64,000 nt of DNA from Oxalobacter aliiformigenes. Its GTDB lineage: Bacteria; Pseudomonadota; Gammaproteobacteria; Burkholderiales; Burkholderiaceae_D. Position 1 is the first letter of the stretch, and every line of letters starts with the position of its first letter. Below the pieces are notes generated by a model. The model worked only from the letters and a program-made list of their open reading frames with translations. It searched no databases and was not told where the DNA came from. The stretch lies in the NCBI RefSeq assembly GCF_027116575.1, contig NZ_CP098252.1, positions 372,001 through 436,000 of the forward strand, in the 5' to 3' direction. Below, piece by piece: positions 1-7,372 of this stretch. The translations under genes and the position numbers were made by a program.

Positions 1-58
1 CGATGAGAGTCAGGATCAGAAAAAACAGGAATAGTTGCGTAAACGCGAGTGCTGACAT
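1..58 (-). CDS. N-terminus of a membrane protein, probably M48 (Ste24-like) metallopeptidase, partial
   Basis: Reading the minus strand from an ATG at 58 gives 19 codons that run off the window edge: [19 protein letters not shown]. This is a hydrophobic membrane segment directly after the start. In many Burkholderiales an M48-family membrane metallopeptidase lies divergent to orn, and those proteins begin with a similar Ser/Ala-Leu-Ala-Phe-Thr transmembrane stretch, so that is my inference. Only the first helix is visible, with no catalytic HExxH, so the family call rests on position and on this short match. The intergenic space to orn is only 47 bases. Confidence 0.5.
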   Translation of the reverse strand, partial: MSALAFTQLFLFFLILTLI

Positions 59-105
59 TTTATCCTTGTGAGAAAATGGGCGATTATGTCGATAAGGAAA
101 GAATT

Positions 106-705
106 ATGTCACAAGCTCAGGAAACGCAACCAGAACCATCTCAAAATAGCGGCAGGAAAACGAAACCGAATGAACTGAATCTGATCTGGGTCGATCTTGA
201 AATGACAGGACTTGATCCTGAGACCGACCGGATTATCGAGGTGGCTCTGGTTGTGACGGATCCGGATCTGAACATTCTTGCGGAAGGTCCCGTTTATGCC
301 ATTCATCAGTCCGATGAGATTCTCAATGGAATGGATGCGTGGAACAGGGGAACGCATGGAAGATCCGGACTGATCAATCGTGTCAGGGCATCCAATATTA
401 CCGAAGCCATGGCGGAGGATGCATTGATTGAATTTCTCGAACCTTATGTTCCGAAGGGCAAATCACCCATGTGCGGCAACACGATCTGTCAGGATCGCCG
501 GTTTATGGCAAAGACCATGCCGAAACTGGAAGCATACTTTCATTATCGCAATCTGGATGTTTCCACCTTGAAAGAACTGGCCCGACGCTGGAAACCCGGA
601 CTGGTTGACGGTTTCAAAAAGATGCAAAAGCATACGGCATTGGCCGATATCATCGAATCTATCGAGGAGTTGCGGTATTACCGTAAACATTTCATCAGGA
701 TCTGA
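106..705 (+). CDS. orn: oligoribonuclease
   Basis: Oligoribonuclease is a 3'-to-5' exoribonuclease of the DEDDh (RNase T/DnaQ-fold) family that degrades 2-5 nt RNA and pGpG to mononucleotides in the cytoplasm. The 199-residue product carries the first exonuclease motif [11 protein letters not shown], with acidic residues D30 and E32, and later the family signatures [12 protein letters not shown] and [12 protein letters not shown] plus a C-terminal HTALADI carrying the motif III His and Asp. I chose the ATG at 106 because an AAGGAAA ribosome binding site precedes it and because an earlier GTG at 49 would run into the divergent gene. The N-terminus is about 20 residues longer than in E. coli Orn and is polar and low-complexity. 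The histidine kinase gene follows 8 bases downstream and may be cotranscribed. Confidence 0.95.
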   Translation: MSQAQETQPEPSQNSGRKTKPNELNLIWVDLEMTGLDPETDRIIEVALVVTDPDLNILAEGPVYAIHQSDEILNGMDAWNRGTHGRSGLINRVRASNITEAMAEDALIEFLEPYVPKGKSPMCGNTICQDRRFMAKTMPKLEAYFHYRNLDVSTLKELARRWKPGLVDGFKKMQKHTALADIIESIEELRYYRKHFIRI

Positions 706-713
706 AAACATTC

Positions 714-1403
714 ATGAAACGTCTGGCCAGGGGAGATGGGGGAAGTACCGCTGAAGAAGGCGAACTGCGGGAGCTGATCGGTCATCAGGAAAAAATACGC
801 GAGGATGAGCGAAAACGGATTGCCCGCGAGATCCATGACGAACTGGGGCAGCGCCTGCTGGCGTTGCGCATAGAGGTTTCTCTTTTGAAACAGGATGAAT
901 ATGATTTTGCGGATAAACGTTCGCAGCGGATTGATGAAATACTGGAGCATGTCGATGCGACGGTCAAAAGTGTCCGGACGCTGATCAATGATCTGAGGCC
1001 GGCTGTTCTCGATTTGGGACTGGTCGCTTCACTAGATTGGCAGGCGAGGGATTTTGAAAGAGCAAACGGAACCGCGTGTGTTTTTCGGGCGGATGACGAG
1101 GATCTTGAACTGGATGACAAACGTGCGACAGTATTGTTCCGCGTTCTTCAGGAAGCGCTTACCAATGTCGTCAAGCATGCAAAAGCGGACAAGGTGGAAA
1201 TCGGATTGAAACAGGACGGAAAAAATCTTGTTTTGAGTGTGGCCGATAACGGAATCGGCATGCCGAAAGTGCGTAATCGCAAGATCAAATCTTATGGACT
1301 GGCGGGTATTCGTGAGCGGATCGGGTTGCTGAATGGAGAATTCAGGATTGTCACAGGCGATTCGGGGACGACACTGATTTTCAGAATTCCGGTCAGCGAG
1401 TGA
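714..1403 (+). CDS. orphan NarL-type sensor histidine kinase (HisKA_3 + HATPase), soluble
   Basis: This 229-residue protein is a bare kinase core. Residues 32-60 form the HisKA_3 dimerisation helix with the phospho-acceptor H41 in the motif RIAREIHDELGQR. The C-terminal half is a GHKL ATPase: N-box QEALTNVVKHA, G-box VADNGIGMP, and the YGLAGIRERI motif typical of NarX/DegS-like kinases. No transmembrane helix, PAS, GAF or HAMP domain is visible; only about 25 charged residues precede the H-box. No response regulator lies next to it. It follows orn by 8 bases and ends in a hairpin that overlaps the stop of convergent waaA. It would have to take its signal from a partner protein or from the cytosol; partner and function are unknown. 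A truncated relic is possible, but all ATPase boxes are intact. Confidence 0.82.
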   Translation: MKRLARGDGGSTAEEGELRELIGHQEKIREDERKRIAREIHDELGQRLLALRIEVSLLKQDEYDFADKRSQRIDEILEHVDATVKSVRTLINDLRPAVLDLGLVASLDWQARDFERANGTACVFRADDEDLELDDKRATVLFRVLQEALTNVVKHAKADKVEIGLKQDGKNLVLSVADNGIGMPKVRNRKIKSYGLAGIRERIGLLNGEFRIVTGDSGTTLIFRIPVSE

Positions 1404-1414
1404 TATTCTGATTT

Positions 1415-1441
1415 GACGGATCCTGCCGGTCCGTCATTTTT
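1415..1441 (+). terminator. rho-independent terminator after the histidine kinase gene
   Basis: GACGGA at 1415-1420 pairs with TCCGTC at 1430-1435. An inner CC/GG pair extends the stem past a one-base bulge, and a run ending in TTTTT follows. It lies 12 bases after the kinase stop and overlaps the stop codon of convergent waaA. Confidence 0.6.
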
Positions 1442-2714
1442 CGATAAGTGGAATCAGCAGTTCGAGGGTACGTTCTGTCGCGCCGTGTTGTTTTTCGGCA
1501 AATAGCCGGGCATTGTCGCTCATGGTCTGATGCAGTGTCCGATCGGAAAGCAGTTCGTTGGCCCGTTGCATCAATTCCGTAGCCGAAGTGATCCGGATGG
1601 CGGCATGGGCGGCGATGGCATCCTTTGTAATCGCCTCGAAATTGAATGTATGCGGTCCGATCAGAACAGGTTTTCCGACAGCACAGGCTTCGATCAGATT
1701 CTGCCCCCCGAGTTTTTCAAGACTGCCTCCGATAAAGGCGATGTCGCATGCGGCATAGTACATGAACATTTCTCCCATGGAGTCGCCTAAAAGGATACGC
1801 GTGTCCGGGGATAGAGCGTTTGCGGAAAGATCATGCAGTGTGGAACGTCTGATCATCGGAATTTTGCGGTTTCTTATCATGCCGGCCACGTCGTCGAAAC
1901 GCTGGGGATGTCTTGGAACGAGCAGCAGAAGTGCGTTCCTGTCCAGCTGTTCCAGTACGTCAAGAATCCGCGCTTCTTCACCGTTGCGTGTACTGGCGCA
2001 CATGAGTACGGGGCGGTTGCCGATGCATTCCCGCAGTTTCATTCCTTTTACAAGAGCGGTTGCCGATGGCTCGATATCGAATTTGACACTGCCGGTGACA
2101 GCGATATTGCCGGCACCGAATTGCCCGAGTCTGTCCGCATCGGTTTCTGTCTGGGCGGCAACGACAGAGAAACCGCGTGCGGCTTCGTTCATGATGGACC
2201 GGATTTTTTTGCCTTTTTTCAATGATCGTTCCGACAGGCGTGCGTTGACAAGAGCAAGTTTTACCTGATGGCAAGTGCATTGCCTGATGAGGTTCGGCCA
2301 GATTTCGGTCTCGAGCAGGATGCAAAGGCATGGCCTGTAATGGCGGATGAAACGCCGCATCATCATGTTCGTGTCGTATGGCAAATAGACCTGTACCAAT
2401 CTGCCGGATTTTTTTTCGTTTTGGAACAGCTCATGTCCTGTTGCACGCCCTGTCGGGGTCATGTGGGTCAAAAGGATTTCGCAATCGGGAAAGCGGGACA
2501 TCAACGCTCTGATGAGCGGTTCCGCGGCACGGGTTTCTCCGACGGAAACCGCATGTACCCATATCCGCCGGCCTGCAGGGTGAATGGCGGAGAAAAAACC
2601 GAAACGTTCGGGAATGTGTTCTCTATAACCGGGTTCCCTGCGTCCTCTCCAGTAAAGGCGAAACAGAACGAAAGGCAGGACAAGCCACCATATGACGGAA
2701 TACAAAATTCTCAT
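1434..2714 (-). CDS. waaA: 3-deoxy-D-manno-octulosonic acid (Kdo) transferase
   Basis: WaaA (KdtA) moves Kdo from CMP-Kdo onto lipid IVA, the first core-sugar step of lipopolysaccharide synthesis, at the inner face of the cytoplasmic membrane. The 426-residue product has the family layout: an N-terminal membrane anchor (about residues 3-20), the RGRREPGYREHIPERFG segment, then the glycosyltransferase N-domain with IWVHAVSVGETRAAEPLI and PYDTNMMMRRF, and a C-terminal GT30/GT-B domain with GDSMGEMFMYYAACDIAFIG and the GGQNLIEACAVGKPVLIGPH nucleotide-sugar loop. I chose the ATG at 2714 rather than a TTG at 2729 because it aligns with the usual N-terminus. It is convergent with the histidine kinase gene and divergent from the gene at 2971. 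Whether it adds one or two Kdo units cannot be read from sequence. Confidence 0.93.
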   Translation of the reverse strand: MRILYSVIWWLVLPFVLFRLYWRGRREPGYREHIPERFGFFSAIHPAGRRIWVHAVSVGETRAAEPLIRALMSRFPDCEILLTHMTPTGRATGHELFQNEKKSGRLVQVYLPYDTNMMMRRFIRHYRPCLCILLETEIWPNLIRQCTCHQVKLALVNARLSERSLKKGKKIRSIMNEAARGFSVVAAQTETDADRLGQFGAGNIAVTGSVKFDIEPSATALVKGMKLRECIGNRPVLMCASTRNGEEARILDVLEQLDRNALLLLVPRHPQRFDDVAGMIRNRKIPMIRRSTLHDLSANALSPDTRILLGDSMGEMFMYYAACDIAFIGGSLEKLGGQNLIEACAVGKPVLIGPHTFNFEAITKDAIAAHAAIRITSATELMQRANELLSDRTLHQTMSDNARLFAEKQHGATERTLELLIPLIEK

Positions 2715-2970
2715 GGAATCAATTTGCAATAGGACTGGCAGTATTATCCTTGAAATCGGGATAGTTATGCTATCGTGAGAAAAGCCTCAAAGAAAGAATT
2801 CGATCAGTTGCACCTGAACAAAATTTACAAAGTAAAATATCGATATTGTTTCTGGCAGTTCAATAGTATTCGATTTTTTATTTTGACTGAAACGGATATG
2901 ACCGGCGGGAAACTCGATACGATATAAGTAGGGCCACGTACCGGTCAATATGCAGATTGATAAGGTCGCT

Positions 2971-3765
2971 ATGGAACTTCGTATTGCAACTTACAATATT
3001 CACAAAGGGGCATCGATTGATCATCGGCCCGTTATCCAGGAACTGAAAAGATCTATCCGGTCTTTGAGTGCCGATGTGATTTTCTTGCAGGAAGTACAGG
3101 GCCGTCATGATCTGATGACCAACCGCCATGCCCTGTTGTGGCAGGATCGGGGACAGCACGCTTATCTTGCAGGCAATTCGCTTTATTGCGCTTATGGAAA
3201 AAATGCCGTGTACGATCATGGCCATCATGGTAATGCGCTTTTAAGTGCTTATCCGATTGTCTCCCAATGCAATACCGATGTTTCGGATCATGCACTTGAA
3301 TCAAGAGGGATTCTTCACTGCGTGTTGCAGACGCCTGAAACAAAAGTGTATTGTTATGTCATCCATCTCGGATTGTTCAATGGCAGCCGGATCAGACAGA
3401 CATATGCCCTGATCGATACGGTCCAGCGTTCCGCTCCCGATGATGCGCCTGTCATTATCGCGGGGGATTTCAATGACTGGAACAACAATCTTTCCGATCT
3501 GCTCAGGAAAACACTCCGTGTCAAGGAAGTATTCGATGAACTGTCCGGGCAGGGCGACAGGAAAAAGCCTTTTTTCCCGGGGCTGACGGGCAAGGTTCCC
3601 AAACCGTTGCCGGCGAGAACATTTCCTGCCCTGTTCCCTTTTTTTCGTCTGGACAGGATTTATGTCAGGGGATTTATGGTCAACTCTGCAAGCGTCATGC
3701 AGGGAGCTCCCTGGACCGCGCTGTCGGATCATGTACCGCTTGTCGCATCTCTTCGGACAGAATGA
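2971..3765 (+). CDS. endonuclease/exonuclease/phosphatase-fold protein
   Basis: This 264-residue protein has the metal-dependent EEP (DNase I/exonuclease III-like) fold. Visible motifs are the N-terminal RIATYNIHKG, where the Asn is catalytic, ADVIFLQEVQG with the metal-binding Glu, PVIIAGDFNDWNN with the catalytic Asp/Asn pair, and the C-terminal ALSDHVPLVA with the general-base His. No signal peptide is evident. The ATG at 2971 has an AAGG eight bases upstream and starts right at the fold; an earlier in-frame ATG at 2950 lacks a good site. The ClsB-like gene starts three bases after its stop, and this pair is commonly found together in proteobacteria, which hints at a lipid or phosphodiester substrate. 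The actual substrate is unknown. Confidence 0.85.
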   Translation: MELRIATYNIHKGASIDHRPVIQELKRSIRSLSADVIFLQEVQGRHDLMTNRHALLWQDRGQHAYLAGNSLYCAYGKNAVYDHGHHGNALLSAYPIVSQCNTDVSDHALESRGILHCVLQTPETKVYCYVIHLGLFNGSRIRQTYALIDTVQRSAPDDAPVIIAGDFNDWNNNLSDLLRKTLRVKEVFDELSGQGDRKKPFFPGLTGKVPKPLPARTFPALFPFFRLDRIYVRGFMVNSASVMQGAPWTALSDHVPLVASLRTE

Positions 3766-3768
3766 AGG

Positions 3769-4932
3769 ATGGCTGTCGTCCGTTATACGTCCAATAACCG
3801 TCTGAAATTATTGCAGAACGGAGACGGTTTTTTCCCTGAACTGATCAGGGCGATTGATGATGCCGTTTCTGAAATATATCTTGAAACGTATATTTTTTTC
3901 CCGGATGAAGTCGGCAGAAGGATTATTGATGCACTGAAACGGGCTGTATCCAGAAAAGTTGACGTTCATGTCATTATCGACTGGCTGGGAACCGGGCCCG
4001 GCGTATGCCGTTTGCTGGCAGCTGAATTCGATGAGTCGGGTATTCAATATCATGTTTTCAACAGCTGGTTCAAACGGGGGTTTGTTCGTTTGCACAGGAA
4101 ATTGTGTGTTGTCGATCAGCGAATCGCCTTTGTGGGAGGCATCAATATCCTCAATGACTTGCGGTATGACTACAACAGGAAGCGGATGCTGGTTTCACCC
4201 AGGCAGGATTTCGCCGTGCGGATCGAGGGCAGCCTTGCAACGGTGATTTACCAGGAAGCGATCCGGCTGTGGACACAGACAGGAAAATTGTCTCTTAAAG
4301 AACGGCTCGGCAGATATCGTTTATTGTATTTGGAAAAAAGAATAAAGAATGCCAGAACCGTTCTGGCCGGTTTTATTGTTCGTGACAATTTTAGGAACAG
4401 GCGGACTATTCAAAAGGTCTACTTGAAAGCGATGGGAACAGCATATGAACAGATTCTTCTCGCAACACCTTATTTTGCTCCCGGAAAACGCTTCAGAAAT
4501 GCGCTGGCTTCCGCTGCCTCGCGCGGCGTTGAAGTGATATTGCTGATCGGAAACGGTGAATTCTGGGTACAGGATTCGGTTGCCCAGTCTTTTTATCCGA
4601 AATTGCTGAAAGACGGCGTCAGGGTTTACGAGTATCGCAAAACCCAATTGCATGGAAAAGTCGCTGTCATAGACAGCAAATGGGCGACCGTGGGATCAAG
4701 CAATTGCGACGGGTTGAGCCTGTTCTTGAATCATGAAGCCAATATTGTTGTGAAAGATGAGATATTTGCAAGAGAGCTGAAACAACGGATTGAACATGCC
4801 ATATCAGAGGCTGTGCCGGTTTGTCTGGACAGTTTCATGAATCGTCCGTGGTACAAAAGGCTATGGTATGACACGGCTTTTCTGATTTACACGCTCGTCA
4901 TGAGAATAATTACCTGGGGCGATTACAACTGA
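3769..4932 (+). CDS. clsB: phospholipase D-family cardiolipin synthase, ClsB-like
   Basis: A 387-residue phospholipase D superfamily protein with two HKD catalytic motifs: HRKLCVVDQRIAFVGGIN in the first half and HGKVAVIDSKWATVGSSNCD in the second. There are no N-terminal membrane helices, which separates it from ClsA-type enzymes; a hydrophobic stretch close to the C-terminus (about residues 365-380) may touch the membrane. ClsB enzymes join phosphatidyl groups to make cardiolipin and can also make phosphatidylglycerol. The start lies three bases after the upstream EEP-fold gene, so the two are probably one transcript. A second, ClsA-type synthase is present at 38182-39651. The symbol is by similarity; substrate choice is not shown by the sequence. 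Confidence 0.85.
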   Translation: MAVVRYTSNNRLKLLQNGDGFFPELIRAIDDAVSEIYLETYIFFPDEVGRRIIDALKRAVSRKVDVHVIIDWLGTGPGVCRLLAAEFDESGIQYHVFNSWFKRGFVRLHRKLCVVDQRIAFVGGINILNDLRYDYNRKRMLVSPRQDFAVRIEGSLATVIYQEAIRLWTQTGKLSLKERLGRYRLLYLEKRIKNARTVLAGFIVRDNFRNRRTIQKVYLKAMGTAYEQILLATPYFAPGKRFRNALASAASRGVEVILLIGNGEFWVQDSVAQSFYPKLLKDGVRVYEYRKTQLHGKVAVIDSKWATVGSSNCDGLSLFLNHEANIVVKDEIFARELKQRIEHAISEAVPVCLDSFMNRPWYKRLWYDTAFLIYTLVMRIITWGDYN

Positions 4933-4969
4933 ATTGTCCGGGGTGCTATCCCATTTGTGCCGTTGTCTG

Positions 4970-4975
4970 TAAAAT
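4970..4975 (+). promoter_or_regulatory. possible -10 element of rnpB
   Basis: TAAAAT (within TGTAAAAT) ends seven bases before the predicted first base of RNase P RNA, the expected distance for a -10 box. No convincing -35 hexamer stands 16-18 bases further up. Confidence 0.4.
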
Positions 4976-4982
4976 TCGACCT

Positions 4983-5316
4983 GAAGAAGCAAGCCAGACA
5001 GCCGCCGGTTTCCGGTTTCAGCCGGGAGCGGGAGGAAGGTCCGGACACCACAGGACAGGGTGACGGTTAACGGCCGTCCGTCGAAAGCCGAAGGGTATAA
5101 GACGAGGAACAGGGCCACAGAGACGAGCGTATTAAGTTACGGTGAAACGCGGCAACCTCCACCTGGTGCAATTCCAAATAGGCACGCATTGATGTGGTCC
5201 GCGGAGCGTGCGGGTAGGAAGCTTGAGCGCTGGAGCAATCCGGTGCCTAGATGAATGGCTGTCATAGTGCATGTGCACCGTAACAGAATCCGGCCTATCG
5301 GCTTGCTTTTTCTTTC
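4983..5316 (+). ncRNA. rnpB: RNase P RNA (type A)
   Basis: This is the catalytic RNA of RNase P, which trims tRNA 5' ends. Conserved blocks occur in the right order: the 5' strand GAAGCAAGCC pairing with GGCTTGCTT at 5300-5308 to close P1; GGAGGAAGGTCCGGAC with GGACAGGGTGACGGTTAAC (P3/P4 region); ACAGGGCCACAGAGACGAG; the L15 loop region with TGGTGCAATTCC, containing the GGU that pairs with tRNA CCA ends; CCAAATAGGC; GGTAGG; AGATGAATGGCTGTC; and the 3' block ACAGAATCCGGCCTATCG. The ends are estimated from the P1 pairing and may be off by a few bases. A T-rich stretch follows and may act in 3' end formation. The position just upstream of mraZ is usual in betaproteobacteria. ORFs crossing the gene are not coding. 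Confidence 0.95.
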
Positions 5317-5701
5317 CTCACCCTGACAGAAGCGATGTCCGTCGCTGCGATGTCTTTTCCCCTCTGTCTTTTCCGGATCGTTTGTATTCCGGCCGGCTGT
5401 ATGCGGCAAGACTCAAATGCAAAGTATTTGATTTTGTATAAATACATGTGTTTGCATAAGATTGTGCTTGCAGTATGCCCTCTAAGTGATTGGTTTATTT
5501 GATGATTTGCTTCGGTGGCATGGTGGCGTTGCATTTCTAAGTCTTTGACTTCATTAAGAAATTCTGGATTTGTTAATAAAAATCTCTTGACCAGATATAG
5601 GGCATCTAATAAAGTGGGTAAAAGTGTGAAATTGTGTTTATTTGTGGGATATGTTTTGTATTTCCTGCAAATGCGGCCGGTTGCTAAAAAAGGGTATTCA
5701 C
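5317..5701. other. long intergenic region rnpB-mraZ (dcw promoter region)
   Basis: About 385 bases without a convincing protein gene. The first 90 bases after rnpB are pyrimidine-rich; the remainder is clearly AT-rich, as expected for a promoter region. A -35-like TTGACC lies at 5587-5592, with a possible -10 (TAAAGT, 5610-5615) after a 17-base spacer, overlapping the first repeat of the MraZ-box array annotated separately. The mraZ leader then contains GGCCGG and a ribosome binding site. I see no RNA structure or small ORF that I can support in the middle part (5400-5580). Confidence 0.6.
5612..5650 (+). promoter_or_regulatory. MraZ operator: four GTGKK repeats at exact 10-bp spacing
   Basis: Four repeat units follow one another at exactly 10 bases: AAGTGGGTAA (GTGGG at 5614), AAGTGTGAAA (GTGTG at 5624), TTGTGTTTAT (GTGTT at 5634) and TTGTGGGATA (GTGGG at 5644). 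The outer two are perfect GTGGG, the inner two degenerate. MraZ is known in E. coli and other bacteria to bind arrays of GTGGG-type boxes with about one helical turn between them, upstream of mraZ, and to repress its own operon. The array lies 52-88 bases before the mraZ start and overlaps the likely -10 region, as a repressor site should. Confidence 0.75.
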
Positions 5702-6130
5702 GTGTTTCAGGGAGCTTCGTCAATCAGTCTGGATGCAAAGGGAAGGATGGTTATTCCTGCCAAGCATCGTGATGCGTTGATGCTTCAGTGCGAAGGGCGA
5801 ATTACCCTGATACGTCATCCCCATGGTTGTCTGCTGTTTTTCCCGCGACCGGTATGGGAGAGTCATCGCGAAAAGATTGCGGCATGGCCCATGTCTGCAC
5901 GAGCCTGGCAACGCATTTTTTTGGGCAGTGCCTCGGATGTCGAAATGGATTCCGCCGGCAGGATACTGATTTCACCCGAGCTGAGGAAGGCGGCGGGGTT
6001 GACAAGAGATGTCATGTTGCTGGGGATGGGGAGTCATTTCGAAATATGGGATGCCGCCAAACTGATGGAAAACGAAGCGGAGGCCATTGCATCAGGTATG
6101 CCGGAAGCTTTGCAGGATTTTTCATTTTAG
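5702..6130 (+). CDS. mraZ: transcriptional regulator MraZ
   Basis: MraZ is a ring-forming DNA-binding protein with two AbrB-like SpoVT domains that controls the dcw cluster. The 142-residue product shows both characteristic repeats: [20 protein letters not shown] near the N-terminus and [20 protein letters not shown] in the second half, each with the DxxGR(M/I)xIP core that forms the swapped-hairpin fold. The start is a GTG at 5702, preceded by AAAAAAGGG; longer in-frame extensions upstream are Cys-rich and unlike the family, whose members begin VFQG or MFRG. It is the first gene of the cluster and sits just below an array of its own likely binding sites. rsmH follows 20 bases later. Confidence 0.95.
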   Translation: MFQGASSISLDAKGRMVIPAKHRDALMLQCEGRITLIRHPHGCLLFFPRPVWESHREKIAAWPMSARAWQRIFLGSASDVEMDSAGRILISPELRKAAGLTRDVMLLGMGSHFEIWDAAKLMENEAEAIASGMPEALQDFSF

Positions 6131-6150
6131 ATGTGCCGGGGTGAACGGAA

Positions 6151-7110
6151 GTGCCGGAATTGACTCATGATTCGGTATTGCTGAATGAAGCAGTGGATGC
6201 CCTGGATATACAGGGAGAACGTGTTAACGGGATTTATCTGGATGGGACGTTCGGTCGTGGAGGACACAGTCGGTTGATCCTCGAGAAGCTGGGAAAGCAC
6301 GGGCGACTGATCGCTTTTGACAAGGATCCGGAAGCGGTTCGTGTCGCTGAAAAGATGACCGATTCACGGTTCGAGATCGTTCATGGGAGTTTCGCCAGCC
6401 TTGAAAGCGTACTTGCAGAGAGAGAAATAAAAAAAATTGACGGCATTTTGCTGGATTTGGGGATTTCTTCGCCTCAGGTGGAAGATGCGAAGCGGGGGTT
6501 CAGTTTCAGGCTGGATGGTCCTCTCGACATGCGTATGGATTCTTCTCGCGGGGTATCGGCAAAAGAATGGCTGGCAGTTGAAAACGAAAGGAAAATTGCG
6601 GAGGTTATTCATCAATATGGGGAAGAACGGTTTGCTTTTCAGATTGCAAAGGAGATTGTTGCTAGCCGGACCATACAGCCCATTGACAGTACGAAACAAC
6701 TTGCCGAAATCGTGGCAAGGGCAGTCAAGACTTTTGAAAAGGGCAAAAATCCGGCAACACGCACATTTCAGGCTATACGGATTTACATCAACCGAGAGCT
6801 TGAGGAGCTGGAAATAGGGCTGGAAAAGGGCTGGCGTCATCTGGCGCTGAACGGGAGGATGTCTGTGATCAGTTTTCATTCTCTGGAAGATCGGATCGTC
6901 AAAAGATTTTTCGCCGGAAAGGCGACCGTGAAGATGCCGGACCGGCGCTTGCCTATCCGGGCGAGTGAATTGCCTCAACCCGAAATGAAGCTGTTGGGGA
7001 AAACGAAACCTTCTGATGAGGAAATAAGCCGTAATGCCAGGGCGCGCTCGGCCATTTTGCGTATCGCTACACGGGTCTTTGCAAGTCAGGGAGGTTGCAA
7101 TGCGGATTAG
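6151..7110 (+). CDS. rsmH: 16S rRNA (cytosine(1402)-N4)-methyltransferase
   Basis: RsmH (MraW) methylates N4 of C1402 in the decoding centre of 16S rRNA, using S-adenosylmethionine. The 319-residue length is normal. Motifs: GIYLDGTFGRGGHSRLIL, the SAM-binding motif I region; LIAFDKDPEAV; GILLDLGISSPQVEDAKRGF; and the C-terminal SVISFHSLEDRIVKRFF typical of the family. Translation starts at a GTG (6151), after GGGGTGAACGGAA, and the N-terminal HDSVLLNEAVDAL matches the usual beginning. Its last 11 bases overlap ftsL, whose ribosome binding site lies within rsmH, so the two are probably translationally coupled. Confidence 0.96.
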   Translation: MPELTHDSVLLNEAVDALDIQGERVNGIYLDGTFGRGGHSRLILEKLGKHGRLIAFDKDPEAVRVAEKMTDSRFEIVHGSFASLESVLAEREIKKIDGILLDLGISSPQVEDAKRGFSFRLDGPLDMRMDSSRGVSAKEWLAVENERKIAEVIHQYGEERFAFQIAKEIVASRTIQPIDSTKQLAEIVARAVKTFEKGKNPATRTFQAIRIYINRELEELEIGLEKGWRHLALNGRMSVISFHSLEDRIVKRFFAGKATVKMPDRRLPIRASELPQPEMKLLGKTKPSDEEISRNARARSAILRIATRVFASQGGCNAD

Positions 7111-7372
7111 GTTGCCTTTTATCCTGGCGCTTTTGCTTGGTATATCGGCACTCTTGCTGGTCAATTCCCAGTATCGGGCGCGAAAGCTTTTTATTGAACT
7201 GGAATTTGCACAGACGCAAACGCGGCAACTGGAAATTGAATGGTCTCAATTGCAATTGAAACAATCGACGCTCAGCAAACATGCACGAATAGAGGAAAAA
7301 GCGGTTAATGAACTGAACATGATGCGAGTTACTCCGGCCAATACACAGTTTCTGAAAATGACGCTGCCATGA
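7100..7372 (+). CDS. ftsL: cell division protein FtsL
   Basis: FtsL is a small bitopic divisome protein that forms a complex with FtsB and FtsQ and helps activate the septal synthase FtsWI. The 90-residue product has a short cytoplasmic start, one transmembrane helix (about residues 5-22), and a periplasmic segment rich in Gln, Glu and Leu with heptad character, as expected for the coiled coil that pairs with FtsB. The sequence is weakly conserved in general, so identification rests on size, topology and position between rsmH and ftsI. The ATG at 7100 has a perfect AGGGAGG seven bases before it; a longer in-frame ORF from 7034 merely overlaps rsmH. The stop overlaps the ftsI start by four bases. 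Confidence 0.93.
   Translation: MRIRLPFILALLLGISALLLVNSQYRARKLFIELEFAQTQTRQLEIEWSQLQLKQSTLSKHARIEEKAVNELNMMRVTPANTQFLKMTLP

Noticed and set aside
5060..5409. Short ORFs across the RNase P RNA gene
   Set aside because: The region carries all conserved rnpB blocks; the ORFs have no protein likeness.
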